From Pezicula radicicola (taxonomy: Eukaryota > Ascomycota > Leotiomycetes > Helotiales > Dermateaceae), in the NCBI GenBank assembly GCA_003008705.1, contig PDUO01000059.1, forward strand, positions 124,001 to 188,000: a DNA stretch of 64,000 nucleotides, given 5' to 3'. Position 1 is the first letter of the stretch; each line of letters opens with the position of its first letter. This document shows, piece after piece, positions 1 through 9,494 of the stretch. Both the position numbers and the translations under genes were made by a program. Under the pieces are notes generated by a model, which was given only the letters and a program-made list of their open reading frames with translations, did not search any database and was not told where the DNA came from.

Positions 1-306
1 TTTGCAGTTGCGAATCTCCGTGATGCTCAAGCCGAAAGATGTGTTCTTTTCGTAAATAAGGTAGAGTGCAAGAGCCAATCAACTATAGCTAATAAACTGA
101 TAAATTCCGTCTATACTATCACCATTATCTCCCACGAACGCACTCGATTAAATTCCCTCTTGAATTTTATCTTTTTTAATATATCCTAAGAATTATATGA
201 AAAACTATGTTCTATATTAGCCTCTTATAAGAATAATATACGGAATAAGAAAGGAGTTTCTAGTATTTTATATATATAATTTAACGACAAACTACTCTGG
301 CCCCCA
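1..306. other. AT-rich sequence without a gene
   Basis: No open frame with coding character was seen. The sequence becomes strongly A+T-rich from about 170 to 290, rich in TA dinucleotides, which fits RIP-type decay next to the mobile element that follows. Confidence 0.5.
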
Positions 307-782
307 AAGGTTTTGTTATTACTTGCCCGCACCACCCTAAGAAGAGGGGAGTGGGGTTTGGAGTAATAGCTTAGCAATGTGAAGCGTTGCCTAATTAGAT
401 CCCCATTCTCTTCTCCATATATTTCCCCATATAAAGTAGAGCGCTATAGACCTCCGTATCTAACGCTAAGGCAGCGATCAATTAGAACGCCTATGACAAT
501 TAATTAAAATGCGACTCCCAAGTTGATTGGATTGCAACGTCTAAGCCGTAAGGCAATTAAATTACTTAGCTTAAAATAACTTTAGCTCGAAATTTCAAGA
601 TATACCTGCACCTGAGTGGATACATAACTCCTCTAAGATAGCTGTTCTTCGACTATCTCGGCCCAATACAAATTTACATAGGTCGCTAATACGCGAGATA
701 CCGAATTAGGAAACGCTTACTGTCGCTAAGCTCTTATTCCAACCCCCTTCTAAGGGTGCAGGCAAGTAATAATAAAACCTTA
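307..782. mobile_element. Inverted-terminal-repeat element, copy 1 (MITE-like)
   Basis: The left end (from 307, AAGGTTTTGTTATTACTTGC) is the reverse complement, with one mismatch, of the right end that closes at 782. The match continues inward through GCACC-CCTAAGAAG with small gaps, giving terminal repeats of roughly 40 bases. There is no coding capacity, so it would be non-autonomous. A second, shorter and more A+T-rich copy lies at 53041-53335 in the same orientation. Target-site duplications are not clear, so the superfamily cannot be named. The exact outer edge is uncertain by a few bases. Confidence 0.75.
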
Positions 783-1070
783 GTAGTAATACGAGTAATT
801 TATCGATATTTAAATAAATTTAAGTAGTAAGTACTATGAAAATATATAAACTTATAACTGTATAAAAAAAAAATCTTTAAAATAACTTCAAGTTACTTAT
901 ATAGTATAGTATATACTTATATTAATTAACACTCTAAAATACCTAAGTAATTTTTCTCGCTAAGATTTTACTAAGTTATTGCTAAAAACAAGGTTTATTT
1001 TTCTAGCAGCTTCTTCTTCTACGATACCTCCTGAGAAATAGAAAGTGCAAGATCCGTCCGTACTCACTGC
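783..1070. other. AT-rich sequence, no gene
   Basis: This stretch is dominated by TA-rich runs with a poly-A tract near 865. It holds the 3' flank of the secreted-protein gene that ends at 1071 on the minus strand. No RNA gene or promoter was recognised. Confidence 0.5.
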
Positions 1071-2324
1071 TCACCAATGCTCAACATTTGTATAGACCTT
1101 TCTTGGCAGCACAGCGCCCTTTCCATCGCGTCGACTATTCCCCGTACCAAGGCGCATCCTGTTGGCGGCCGTGTCGAAACAAGCGGCCTGCGTGGCATTT
1201 TGGCAAAGCGGCCAGGTTGTCTTCTGGTCCATGTCGCAGAAGACGCCCTCATAAACCGACACGAAGTCGGGCCCGTAGGATGTCGTGCTCGCGCAGAGCT
1301 CCGTTGCCCTGTGGTACTGCGATCCGCTCTTGATGAGTTGTCCCCTATGCTTTGCGCTTTGTTTGGGTGCTGAGTGGTTGTCGGTAGCATTGTTGTTGCC
1401 ACTGTTATTGGAAGCACAATCAGGGATTTGCTTGCCTTTGTTTCTAGCAGAACTAGAACCATACATGGTGGTATTGGTGACGGTGGCACAGCTCAATGTC
1501 GAATTCCAATCCTGCGAAGACGCCTGACCATGACCATGCTTGCTCGAACGGCGTTTCTCGATGCCCTGAAGCGGCGTTCTATCAACGGGCGTGGTCTCCC
1601 AGTTCGCAGGGTCGAGCGTCTGATCGCGATTGTAATCAATCAGCGTCTGCAGATCAAAGGGCGTGTTCTTGAAGTACGGAATGGGATCCTCCACGCCTAG
1701 CTCGTCGTACAGCTTGAATCGCGGGTCCGCCTTGCACATGACATCATTATCAGAATTATACTGGTCGACTCGGCCCAGGTTTGCGAGGAATGAGGGCAGG
1801 TGGATGCCCATAGCCTTGGTATTAAGTCCGTTGCTAGCGTCCCCGTCTATCCAGTTGCATCGAGGCTGGTAGATACCGCCTGAGGCATCCGCGGTCCAGG
1901 TCGTATTGCCAAACATCCAGAAAGCACCGCATTGGAAGCCGATGTCTCCATTCCAGGCATATTGCACCCCGTTGGGGAGGATCGCTGTGATGTACGATAT
2001 GCAGAGTGCATCGTTGCCCCCCTGGACGACAGATATGTACTCGGCCTGGGCAGCCGCGTTGTCGCTGAGAAGGCGATGGTTGACGCTGATGTCGTGATCT
2101 TCACCCTTTTGGATTTTGTCGCCATTGGACTTTTCAATGCCGATTGTCTTGCCGTTAATATCAAAGAGATGGACCCCCGGGATGGTTCCGTCGTTGAAAC
2201 TGTTAGATCCAACGCCAACTCTGATGTTGGTGACTTGGTCCGCTGGTGGCGGGGGAAAGACAAGGTCCTTTATTGGCATCAAGGATAGACCCAAGGTCGC
2301 GATGATAACAAGAGCGTTGGCCAT
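1071..2324 (-). CDS. Predicted secreted protein of unknown function, 417 aa
   Basis: A single-exon frame. The open frame extends 61 codons further upstream, but the ATG at 2324 is chosen because it opens a signal-peptide-like stretch (MANALVIIATLGLSLMP) followed by a mature N-terminus rich in proline. The middle (about residues 95-210) has regularly spaced Cys and Trp (motifs DALCISYITA, YAWNGDIGFQCGAFW, QPRCNWIDG), suggesting a disulfide-bonded extracellular fold. The last third is Asn/Ser/Lys-rich with several N-glycosylation sequons and more Cys. It looks like a lineage-expanded fungal secreted protein; I do not recognise a named domain. No catalytic motif is visible. Confidence 0.65.
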   Translation of the reverse strand: MANALVIIATLGLSLMPIKDLVFPPPPADQVTNIRVGVGSNSFNDGTIPGVHLFDINGKTIGIEKSNGDKIQKGEDHDISVNHRLLSDNAAAQAEYISVVQGGNDALCISYITAILPNGVQYAWNGDIGFQCGAFWMFGNTTWTADASGGIYQPRCNWIDGDASNGLNTKAMGIHLPSFLANLGRVDQYNSDNDVMCKADPRFKLYDELGVEDPIPYFKNTPFDLQTLIDYNRDQTLDPANWETTPVDRTPLQGIEKRRSSKHGHGQASSQDWNSTLSCATVTNTTMYGSSSARNKGKQIPDCASNNSGNNNATDNHSAPKQSAKHRGQLIKSGSQYHRATELCASTTSYGPDFVSVYEGVFCDMDQKTTWPLCQNATQAACFDTAANRMRLGTGNSRRDGKGAVLPRKVYTNVEHW

Positions 2325-3045
2325 TTTGAGAAGAAAGATGAAGGCGGATAATAAGAGTAATTGGAACAAACTTCGAATAAGACAGTAGATACCAATAAAA
2401 GATGAAAACAAGTTGCGGGCAAGATGGTTAATAGAAGAGATCCGGGAAAAACCAAGGAAAGATGAAGGTAAGATATGAAAGCGTGGTGATATACAGAAAA
2501 GAGTCACAACTTCGAAGTAGAAGCTTCTTCTTTATATACAAATATATGTTGATACAGTAAATGTACGATACGCCTCATCTTGAAGCTTGATAGAGTAGCG
2601 GCTAATAATACTCCAACAGGAATAACGTTGACGCATGTACTCATATTTTTACCTCGATGGAGGAGGCAAAGCAAGGCATACTCGTAATATCTAGAAACAG
2701 TTGGTTCTATTCTGACTTTGAAGACTTATCTCTATGGATGCAACTGGTTCATTGTTAGTATATTGTGGAGAGGTGGGAGAGACTTTGGACCTTGTGAATT
2801 TGAGATGTTGGTTATGAATCTCTGTTTCCATTGGCTGCTCTATGCGAAAGCACTCGAGGAATGTAGTCTAGATCTACCGGCATAGGCCCGCGGCTTGGTA
2901 TCTTATGAATAAATCAAACAAAACAAGCGAGCACAGCCGCCATACTGTAGCCGCCCGCTTGAATATAAGCGACGACACGCCCGCTTGGCGCGTCTAAATT
3001 GGCAATTCTAAAGGTAAGATCCCACACATTGTCTCCATCTCAGCC
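2325..3045. other. Intergenic region without a recognised gene
   Basis: This holds the promoter side of the minus-strand secreted-protein gene. A run of TATATACAAATATA lies near 2532-2547, about 210 bases upstream of that gene's ATG. No RNA gene or coding exon was recognised. Confidence 0.4.
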
Positions 3046-3316
3046 ATCAGGATTAGAGCTCAGAATATCTTCACGCATTAAACAAAGTAGCTGGGGCTTA
3101 TTAACTCCACTTGTTGGTGAGTAGTGGTAGTTCTAAGATAGCGCCAGAAGGTCTTAACTTGGCCACTAGGATTGAAGCCAAGATTATCTTCATGTATAGA
3201 ACAATGTTGGTAAGTAGTGATAGTTCTAAGATAGTACCAGGAGGTTTCAACTTGGCCATCAGGATTAAGGTCAAGATTATTTTCACGCATCCAACAAAGT
3301 AGCTGGGGCTCATTAG
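3046..3316. repeat. Degenerate tandem repeat, 93-base unit (about 3 copies)
   Basis: Two units are clear, anchored by TTCTAAGATAG at 3131 and 3224, exactly 93 bases apart. Each contains TTGGCCA(C/T) then AGGATT, AGATTAT and TTCA(T/C)G. A third partial copy precedes them (CCATCAGGATTAGAGC from about 3048) and is 21 bases longer before the next unit. Copies 1 and 3 also share CAAAGTAGCTGGGGCT. All spacings are multiples of three, and on the minus strand the units read as an open frame of 31-residue repeats (core NPDGQVET-W-YLRT). It may be a fragment of a repeat-protein gene. Confidence 0.7.
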
Positions 3317-3463
3317 TTTTCAGAAAGAAAGGTATATAACGTCTTTGATCCTTTGCTCTGCTTAACATGATTCGGACCATCATCGCAACAATCATCTCAA
3401 CAATCATCTTTATTCTGCCACCCTGCCTTCTTACTCGATCTTTCTTTCTTTCTGCCCTCAAAA

Positions 3464-4402
3464 ATGAAGCTCCTCGCTGGAAAAAGCACTCTGCTTGTTG
3501 CAGCCATCCTTGGCTTGCAACAACTGTCATCTGGGCTTCCCTTTGGCCTGACAGCACCCAAACCATTGGAAGACCTCATTCGTCGCATTGAACCCATTAT
3601 AAAACCAGTCCCACGTCCTGAGCCTGAGCCTGTGACGAACCCTACAGAACCAGGGACGAGTGCGCCACGCATCGGTGGTGGTAGCGACCCAGCCGCCCCA
3701 GCTAATGCACCACCACGCTTCGGCGGCGGCGATACAACCGGCACAGGCACGGCCCCGAAAGTAGCAACTCTGGGGACCGAAGATGAACTGGTCGCGATGG
3801 GCTTGGAGCCCGGCATCGATGAACGCATCGCCTTTGACCGCTTCTCGACCTGGTTCGGCAATATCAAAGCCACAAACACAGAAACGCCCTGGGTCTTTTT
3901 CACCAAGCTAGGCGACAACGGCAATGAACCAGGGGGTCCTCAGCTCGTGCCCAACTTCCAGAAGGGATTCAATGAGGGCAAATACCGTCTCTCTGGTGAC
4001 GATGCCCCTGGTACCAACGACAAGATCCAGCAGATGAGCGACGCGTTCGCGCCGAGCAACCTGCCGATTCAGGTTGGACCCGCGACCAAGTCAAACACAC
4101 GGTTCTGGTACGATATGGTTAGTTCGTACGGAGCTGCGCGACTTGCTGCCGTCCGCGGCGGCAAAGTCCGCATTCTGATGCCCAAGGACGAACCGAATAA
4201 CCCTGAAGGCACATTCTGGACAAACTTTGAGGCCTACGAGGTTACGAAGCCCGGTTCGAATGTCCAAGAAATCTGGAGATACAATTCCGCGGCCTTCGAC
4301 GGTGCGCCTATCTTGATCTGGAAGCAAGGCGACCCTGCTATCGGGAAGCAAGCCGATTTTGTCACGACGATCGAGCCAGCGGCGATTGACATGGACATAT
4401 AG
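3464..4402 (+). CDS. Predicted secreted protein, 312 aa, unknown function
   Basis: A single-exon frame starting at the first ATG after a CT-rich leader. Residues 1-25 form a good signal peptide (MKLLAGKSTLLVAAILGLQQ then SSGLP). Residues about 45-105 are a low-complexity Pro/Gly/Thr linker (PRPEPEPVTNPTEPGT, GGGDTTGTGT). The C-terminal two thirds are a compact folded region without transmembrane segments (WFGNIKATNTETPW, LMPKDEPNNPEGTFWTNFEA, IWRYNSAAFDGAPI). No active-site motif or family is recognised. A secreted effector-like or wall-associated role is possible but only inferred. It stands alone on its strand. Confidence 0.7.
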   Translation: MKLLAGKSTLLVAAILGLQQLSSGLPFGLTAPKPLEDLIRRIEPIIKPVPRPEPEPVTNPTEPGTSAPRIGGGSDPAAPANAPPRFGGGDTTGTGTAPKVATLGTEDELVAMGLEPGIDERIAFDRFSTWFGNIKATNTETPWVFFTKLGDNGNEPGGPQLVPNFQKGFNEGKYRLSGDDAPGTNDKIQQMSDAFAPSNLPIQVGPATKSNTRFWYDMVSSYGAARLAAVRGGKVRILMPKDEPNNPEGTFWTNFEAYEVTKPGSNVQEIWRYNSAAFDGAPILIWKQGDPAIGKQADFVTTIEPAAIDMDI

Positions 4403-5024
4403 ATGTGGGCGAGTACGCTCCCTAGCGTTACCCTCTTCGCATATGCATTTGTTTTGTTTCCGGTCCTTTATTCTCGTTCGTGGTTCTTCGTTTTTGGTTT
4501 TTGGTTTTTGCTTTCCGCTTTAGAGAAGGAGCTTTGCATGTATTCGCAGCGTTTAGCTTATTCAATTGAAATTGTTACTCTTGTTGTTTATAAGTTTGCT
4601 TACCTTAGGACTGAGCGCAAATTAGGATCAGTATAATAAAAAGATAAAAAAAAGATATTAAAGCAAGATGTTTGTTAAAGCATTAAAGTAAGAGTGTAGA
4701 AGTGTAGAGGAAGAGAGGGATTTTTCGATGAGATTATTTATAACCCTTCGCTTACGACTTCGCTTACGAGTAGTTAACTCACACGTGATTAAAATAATTA
4801 CTTGTAAGGTATATAATGAAACATATTATTTGGGGTTCAAACTATTTGAAATATTTCAAGTGAAAACATTTAATAAAATATCTGAAAGAGTTATATTTTA
4901 GACGTAGGTACCTCTGTAGTGCTTAAAGACCTCTATATATAGAATAAGTACCTACCATGTAACCTGATTTCGATTTCGTGCAGTAGCGGCGATAGCCCCC
5001 TTCCCCCCCACTTCTCTTGAGGGC
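4403..5024. other. Intergenic region, partly AT-rich
   Basis: This contains the 3' flank of the secreted-protein gene and the promoter of the F-box gene. A 12-base direct repeat (CTTCGCTTACGA) occurs twice in tandem at 4746-4769. The rest is TA-rich with no coding signal. Confidence 0.45.
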
Positions 5025-5032
5025 TATAAATA
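5025..5032 (+). promoter_or_regulatory. TATA box of the F-box gene
   Basis: TATAAATA lies 71-78 bases upstream of the ATG at 5103, preceded by a C-rich tract (about 4995-5010) and followed by a CT-rich leader, the usual layout of a fungal core promoter. Confidence 0.55.
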
Positions 5033-5102
5033 AAAGCATTATCCACCGTGAGTCTCTTTCTCTCCTACACCTTTCTACCATCATCTTAACCTTCAGCTCA
5101 TT

Positions 5103-6317
5103 ATGGTAAACCCTGCAAACCCAGAGCCGGTAAGAACGGCCACTGTTGTCACCAACTTTAATGAAATCGCTTTCCGCGCGCCCCGCCCTGGCTTATTTGT
5201 AGGCGACTGCGTACATGAAGACATAAACCCAATTGTTACGCACTACGAGCTCAGCAAGAACATTCCTCCGCCTCCCCAATTGTTTCCACTAGGCTCCCTC
5301 ACACGGCTTCCAATCGAGATACTATACAACATTCTATCCCGCCTTGACGTCTTGAGCGTGCTGGACTTTCACAGCGTCAACCAACGGTCCGCCGCCGTTG
5401 TAACGTCCTCACATGAATTCAATATTGTCGCCTCTTTCCCGAAGGCCCTGAGCGCCGTCGTTAGTATGCGGTGTCGCTTTTACTCCTTAGGACGCCTTGC
5501 CGCGTGTCTGAGCGATACGCGATGCAGCAGATGCGAAGGGCACTTTGGCGAGCTGCTCTATCTCATCACCGCCGAGCGAGTCTGCTGGTCCTGCTGGAGG
5601 CGCTTCCGGGACTTCATACCGAAGACCAGGAAGGAGAGGGCCGGGTTATCATTGGAGGCACTCGAGCGGATCCCGCAGATTAATGCACTACTCGGCTCGT
5701 ACGGTGGTGACCCGTTTCCCTCCTCTGTCATTAAGAATCATGGACCCCTTTTTGACAGACGTGCCTTCGTCGCTGAACTCGAAAAAATGCATGCAACACA
5801 GGGCCAAGTCTACTCAGATCCGGACCCAGAGCCTATGCGCGCGAAGTTCCGCGTCTTAGAGTTTCTTGAGGTCGCCGTTTATACAGGCCATCGGTTCCAT
5901 AGGATCATGAATATTCGATTTACCGTCTTCCTCCGGGCGCCGTACTTCGACCAGGACTTGCAGGCTTTTATAGGCGGATATTTCTGCCGCGCGTGCATCT
6001 GCCGCGACAGAATTTCCTACAGGACTACCGGTATTGATCCCGGCTGGAGGTTCCCTGAGGCTATCTGGCACGAGCCTTGGCGTCGATATACCAGGGAGGG
6101 CTTCTGGGAACACGTCGAGAAGTACGGGCAAATTCTGAGAAACGATATTGACGGCACTTTTGCTCATGATTCGCCGCGCGGAGAAACGCAGACCCCAGAC
6201 GAAGTGCAGTGGGAAATGTACCGGTACGAAGACGAACTGTTGGCCGCCGCCGCCGGAATGGACTGGCGTGATGACCAACCAGCTCCCCATATGTACAGTG
6301 GCGGGCTAATACTATAA
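5103..6317 (+). CDS. F-box domain protein, 404 aa
   Basis: A single-exon frame. Residues about 63-105 are an F-box (LTRLPIEILYNILSRLDVLS, then VLDFHSVNQRS), the segment that binds Skp1 in SCF ubiquitin ligases. Downstream, residues about 137-170 carry CSRC and CWSC pairs around a LLYLITAERVC core. That arrangement recurs in fungal F-box proteins and may bind a metal. A second Cys-rich patch (FCRACICRD) is near residue 295. The acidic C-terminus has no known domain. The substrate is unknown. The F-box call is firm; the role as an SCF adaptor is inferred from the family. Confidence 0.85.
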   Translation: MVNPANPEPVRTATVVTNFNEIAFRAPRPGLFVGDCVHEDINPIVTHYELSKNIPPPPQLFPLGSLTRLPIEILYNILSRLDVLSVLDFHSVNQRSAAVVTSSHEFNIVASFPKALSAVVSMRCRFYSLGRLAACLSDTRCSRCEGHFGELLYLITAERVCWSCWRRFRDFIPKTRKERAGLSLEALERIPQINALLGSYGGDPFPSSVIKNHGPLFDRRAFVAELEKMHATQGQVYSDPDPEPMRAKFRVLEFLEVAVYTGHRFHRIMNIRFTVFLRAPYFDQDLQAFIGGYFCRACICRDRISYRTTGIDPGWRFPEAIWHEPWRRYTREGFWEHVEKYGQILRNDIDGTFAHDSPRGETQTPDEVQWEMYRYEDELLAAAAGMDWRDDQPAPHMYSGGLIL

Positions 6318-6917
6318 AGGCCTGATGAGTGCTGATGTGCTTGTTGTTAAGCAGAAAATGAGGATGAGTATATAGAATAATGGTGAGAGAAGATTCTACT
6401 AGGATGCGGCAATTAACAAAGGAGCGACATAGCTAAGTAGCCTATTATACCTACCTAGCACTAGAGTTAATAGAGAGTTTTAGTGGGATATATTTTGTTA
6501 TACACAGCAGGCCTTTAGGTCTCTAGGTTTCCTTCTTAGACTTAAAGGATATATAGCTTTTAAGTTTTATATATTATTATAAGTAATATAAGATAACTAT
6601 AAAGGCCTTATATATAAAAGTATAGAGTTATATATAGTTTTTAATATTACTTTATGTAGACTATCTATAAGCTAAAGTTTTTATTAATTATTAAAAAAAG
6701 TATATAAGTACTGTTAAAAGTAGAAGCTAAACTAATAAAATACTTAAACTATATATCTACTTAAATTGAGGCTTTATATAGCTTATTTCAAAGCTTATTT
6801 CAAATTTCAAATTTTAAGTGTTCTAGTCGGGTAGAAAAGAGGATAAATACGCTAAAATCAGTAAATACAATTTATACAAAGCACTACCTATATTTATTTC
6901 ACCTACACAGCCAACCC
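6318..6917. other. AT-rich intergenic block
   Basis: From about 6540 to 6800 the sequence is almost purely A/T with many TA steps, typical of RIP-decayed repeats. No residual reading frame or repeat end could be identified. Confidence 0.5.
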
Positions 6918-8881
6918 TCATCTGCGCCTTCCTGCCTTTAGTGATTTCCCGGTTCTACTCATTTTGGATGACTTCATTGTTCGCCATTTGTTGCCGAGAT
7001 TCAATACTGTCGCGTTCCCAAGTCCTGGGACGTCTGCAGAGACTTGGGTTCGGTAGCTCACAAGGACAACCTTCACGGTCGAACAAACGCTCTTTGAAAT
7101 AAGGGCTTCGAAAAGTCTCGCAAATTTCTCTGGCCATTTGCAGGTGTCGCCAGACTCTGGGCCAACAACTTCAATATCAATCACGATGTACAATCGTGGT
7201 AACCCGGCAATGACTGACCCCATAAGATCGAACCATTCACGTTCCGTCGTGGCGCTCTTGTATCGTGCTATTTTCAATGCCGCGGAACGCTCATTTAAGT
7301 GTGTGTGATTGTGTTGGAGGATTTGTAGGACAAGTTGTTTGAGGACGTCGATAGCTGTCGGCAAGTTTTGAACTGTTTCTGCACCCTCCTCCGTGTTTCT
7401 CGAATTCAACGCCCAGATCACTGGGATGCTAGTCAACTTTATGGCTTCGATTATTGAAACGGCAAGGTCCCGTGACAAGTTTCTGGTAGCAAAATTGCCT
7501 CGGATTACGATCAAAGTAGACTGGTTCATGGATCCCCAGGCCTGAAGTTGGGTATGTTGTTGCGGACTAGCTAAGCTCGACAGTTTGCGGGAACGTCGCC
7601 GATTCTTCATAGCGAGGTGATAGTAGAAGGCAGTTTCTGGACTCTGTAGCAGAGGGGTGGAAGCAACGAACGTGAAGATTTCAGAGAACTGAAGCTCGCA
7701 AAGTTGGCGATTGGTATTAATGAACCCAGCAGATGTGAGGCTCTGGTGTTCTAAGCCATGTTTAGTTTGATACCTAATCGCGAATCATTTCATTGGGCTT
7801 ACCAACTGCTATTTTTTTGAGTTCTCGGATCATAATGTGAATGTCCCTCATCTACTTTTTGTTAACAATAGCCAGCTTTTCACTGGTTCGGGTTCTTACC
7901 TCAGCTTGCGCCGCATCGGCTGCTATAGAGTCGATAGTTCGTGAGCAACATTGAATCTCTTCTAGAATGTCCTTGTACCGGAGAGAGAATGGCTGGCTCT
8001 AATTAGGAAGCCGGTCACAGTAATCTTCACGGCAGAAGCATTGAAATATGTTGGATTGAGGAAAATAGCTCTTACTTGGGTAATTGTATGGTAAGCATGC
8101 TTTAACCGGCCCTCGCTGTACCAATTCAAAGCTCTGGAAGACATGAATGAGTGCTTGCAGCAATACTGAGGAGGATGAGGGATGTTACCGAATGAGGAAC
8201 TTGATTACTTGAGCATATATCATTGCGACAGCATTTCTCATTATTTCGATTGGATACAAGACTAGTTTTAAAGCGGCCCGGGGGAGTGCATCTGCAATCT
8301 GAACCAATGCTTTCGAAAGTTGTGCTACAAGTTCTTCTCGGTTGATGACTCCTGAGAAGATATGATAAGAATGGTTTTCTCATCTATGACAAGGCGAAAT
8401 CACACATACCAATGAAGCAAAACTTGATCGCTCCCCAAACCAAGGAAACATATTCCGGGTGATGTTGCGACATCTACTCATCAGCAATTAAGACATGATA
8501 TCACACTTGCAGTCAAGGAGTTACACACCGTATCCATGATTACACCGTAATACTGCACACGAAACGAGAACTTGGAGAGCCATTCGAATGCCTTTGAATC
8601 GCCTTTGCCATCGTATCGCAATTTTGCTTCCTTTGTCAAATCTAAGACGTCTGCGATGTCATGTTTTGAATTAATCCAATTGCGTTTGCCTTCATCTTCT
8701 GTGAGCTTCGAGATGAAGACTTTGACTCCTTCTTGGTATGTCTCTTGGAGAAGGAGGCCAGAGCTATAGCCTTGTCAGCCAATGCCAACCCTCGGCGAAA
8801 CGATCAGAGCCATCTTAAAGAGACTCACTCGGGAATTGGTCCTGGATGTTGCCATGCGTATGTAATTGAGCTGAGCGCCAT
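6918..8881 (-). CDS. DUF7708-type STAND-like protein, copy A, 515 aa
   Basis: Eight exons joined in frame: 8881-8829, 8763-8529, 8473-8410, 8351-8189, 8133-8076, 7992-7900, 7851-7803, 7750-6918. The N-terminal half matches the fungal domain found in front of NACHT proteins: core MSQHHPEYVSLVWGAIKF, then a helical segment ending KDILEEIQCCSRTIDSIAA. The C-terminal half has a NACHT-like pattern: strand LIVIRG, helix, VIWALNS, LKQLVLQILQH, a Walker B-like LYIVIDIEVV and a sensor-like VKVVLVSYRT. The P-loop position reads RGNFATRNLSRD, with no GxxxxGK[ST]. It is divergent from the AAA ATPase at 9495. A paralogue is at 45227-47374. Signalling in allorecognition is inferred. The last part of exon 8 may be mis-modelled. 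Confidence 0.75.
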
Positions 8882-9494
8882 ATCTTGCCGATTCTTTTCC
8901 AGATGTTTTTTTGAAGATTCTCCCTGCGGTTCAGCTTGAGACCGAGATTGAGCTCTTTCGGATGAGAAGGCTGCCTGATTTTGTATTAGTCTGCCTGCAA
9001 CATTGCTTTTTCGGTCGACGAGGATTCTCCACTGGAGAGAAGCCTTGCTCCTAAATCTTCTTACAAGCTCCATTTGTTCCCTCCAAGGCTCATCTGCTGC
9101 TAGATTTGAACACTATAACGTGAGTTTTGCCTTATTCTAGCAACCTCTGCGGACATCTGCCTAATTTTGCTATTTGTCGATACAGTCAAGCGAATCGCGA
9201 CCAAAACGTTTCTCGCAAAGCACCAACTGCAAGGTCCTATCCTGCTCCTCCTCCTCTTCCTCTTCTCGACTCGATCTACGACTAGTGCACGAAAGCTTGA
9301 AGAAGCACGATATAAATTTGTAACAGCACAGCTGTTGCTATTGTTGCCACGAAACTATCGATCTTTGAGTTCTGCGGACGTAAAGTCTCCTTCGATTCTC
9401 TACAATAGATCAAGACGATCGAAGCCTAAGCATAACAGGAGTGTTTGGGTTGTGCTTTCATATCAGTGCGTGGACAAGGAACAGCTTTAGGACT
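8882..9494. promoter_or_regulatory. Divergent promoter between DUF7708 copy A and AAA ATPase copy A
   Basis: The two genes start back to back, 613 bases apart, so they probably share control elements. A CT-rich tract (CTCCTCCTCCTCTTCCTCTT) at 9244-9263 precedes the AAA start. No clear TATA box or operator was recognised. The short open frame here looks like leader sequence, not a gene. Confidence 0.5.

Noticed and set aside
9167..9494. Open frame upstream of AAA copy A
   Set aside because: Ends before the ATG at 9495, is low complexity (CT-rich, poly-Leu) and best fits leader sequence.
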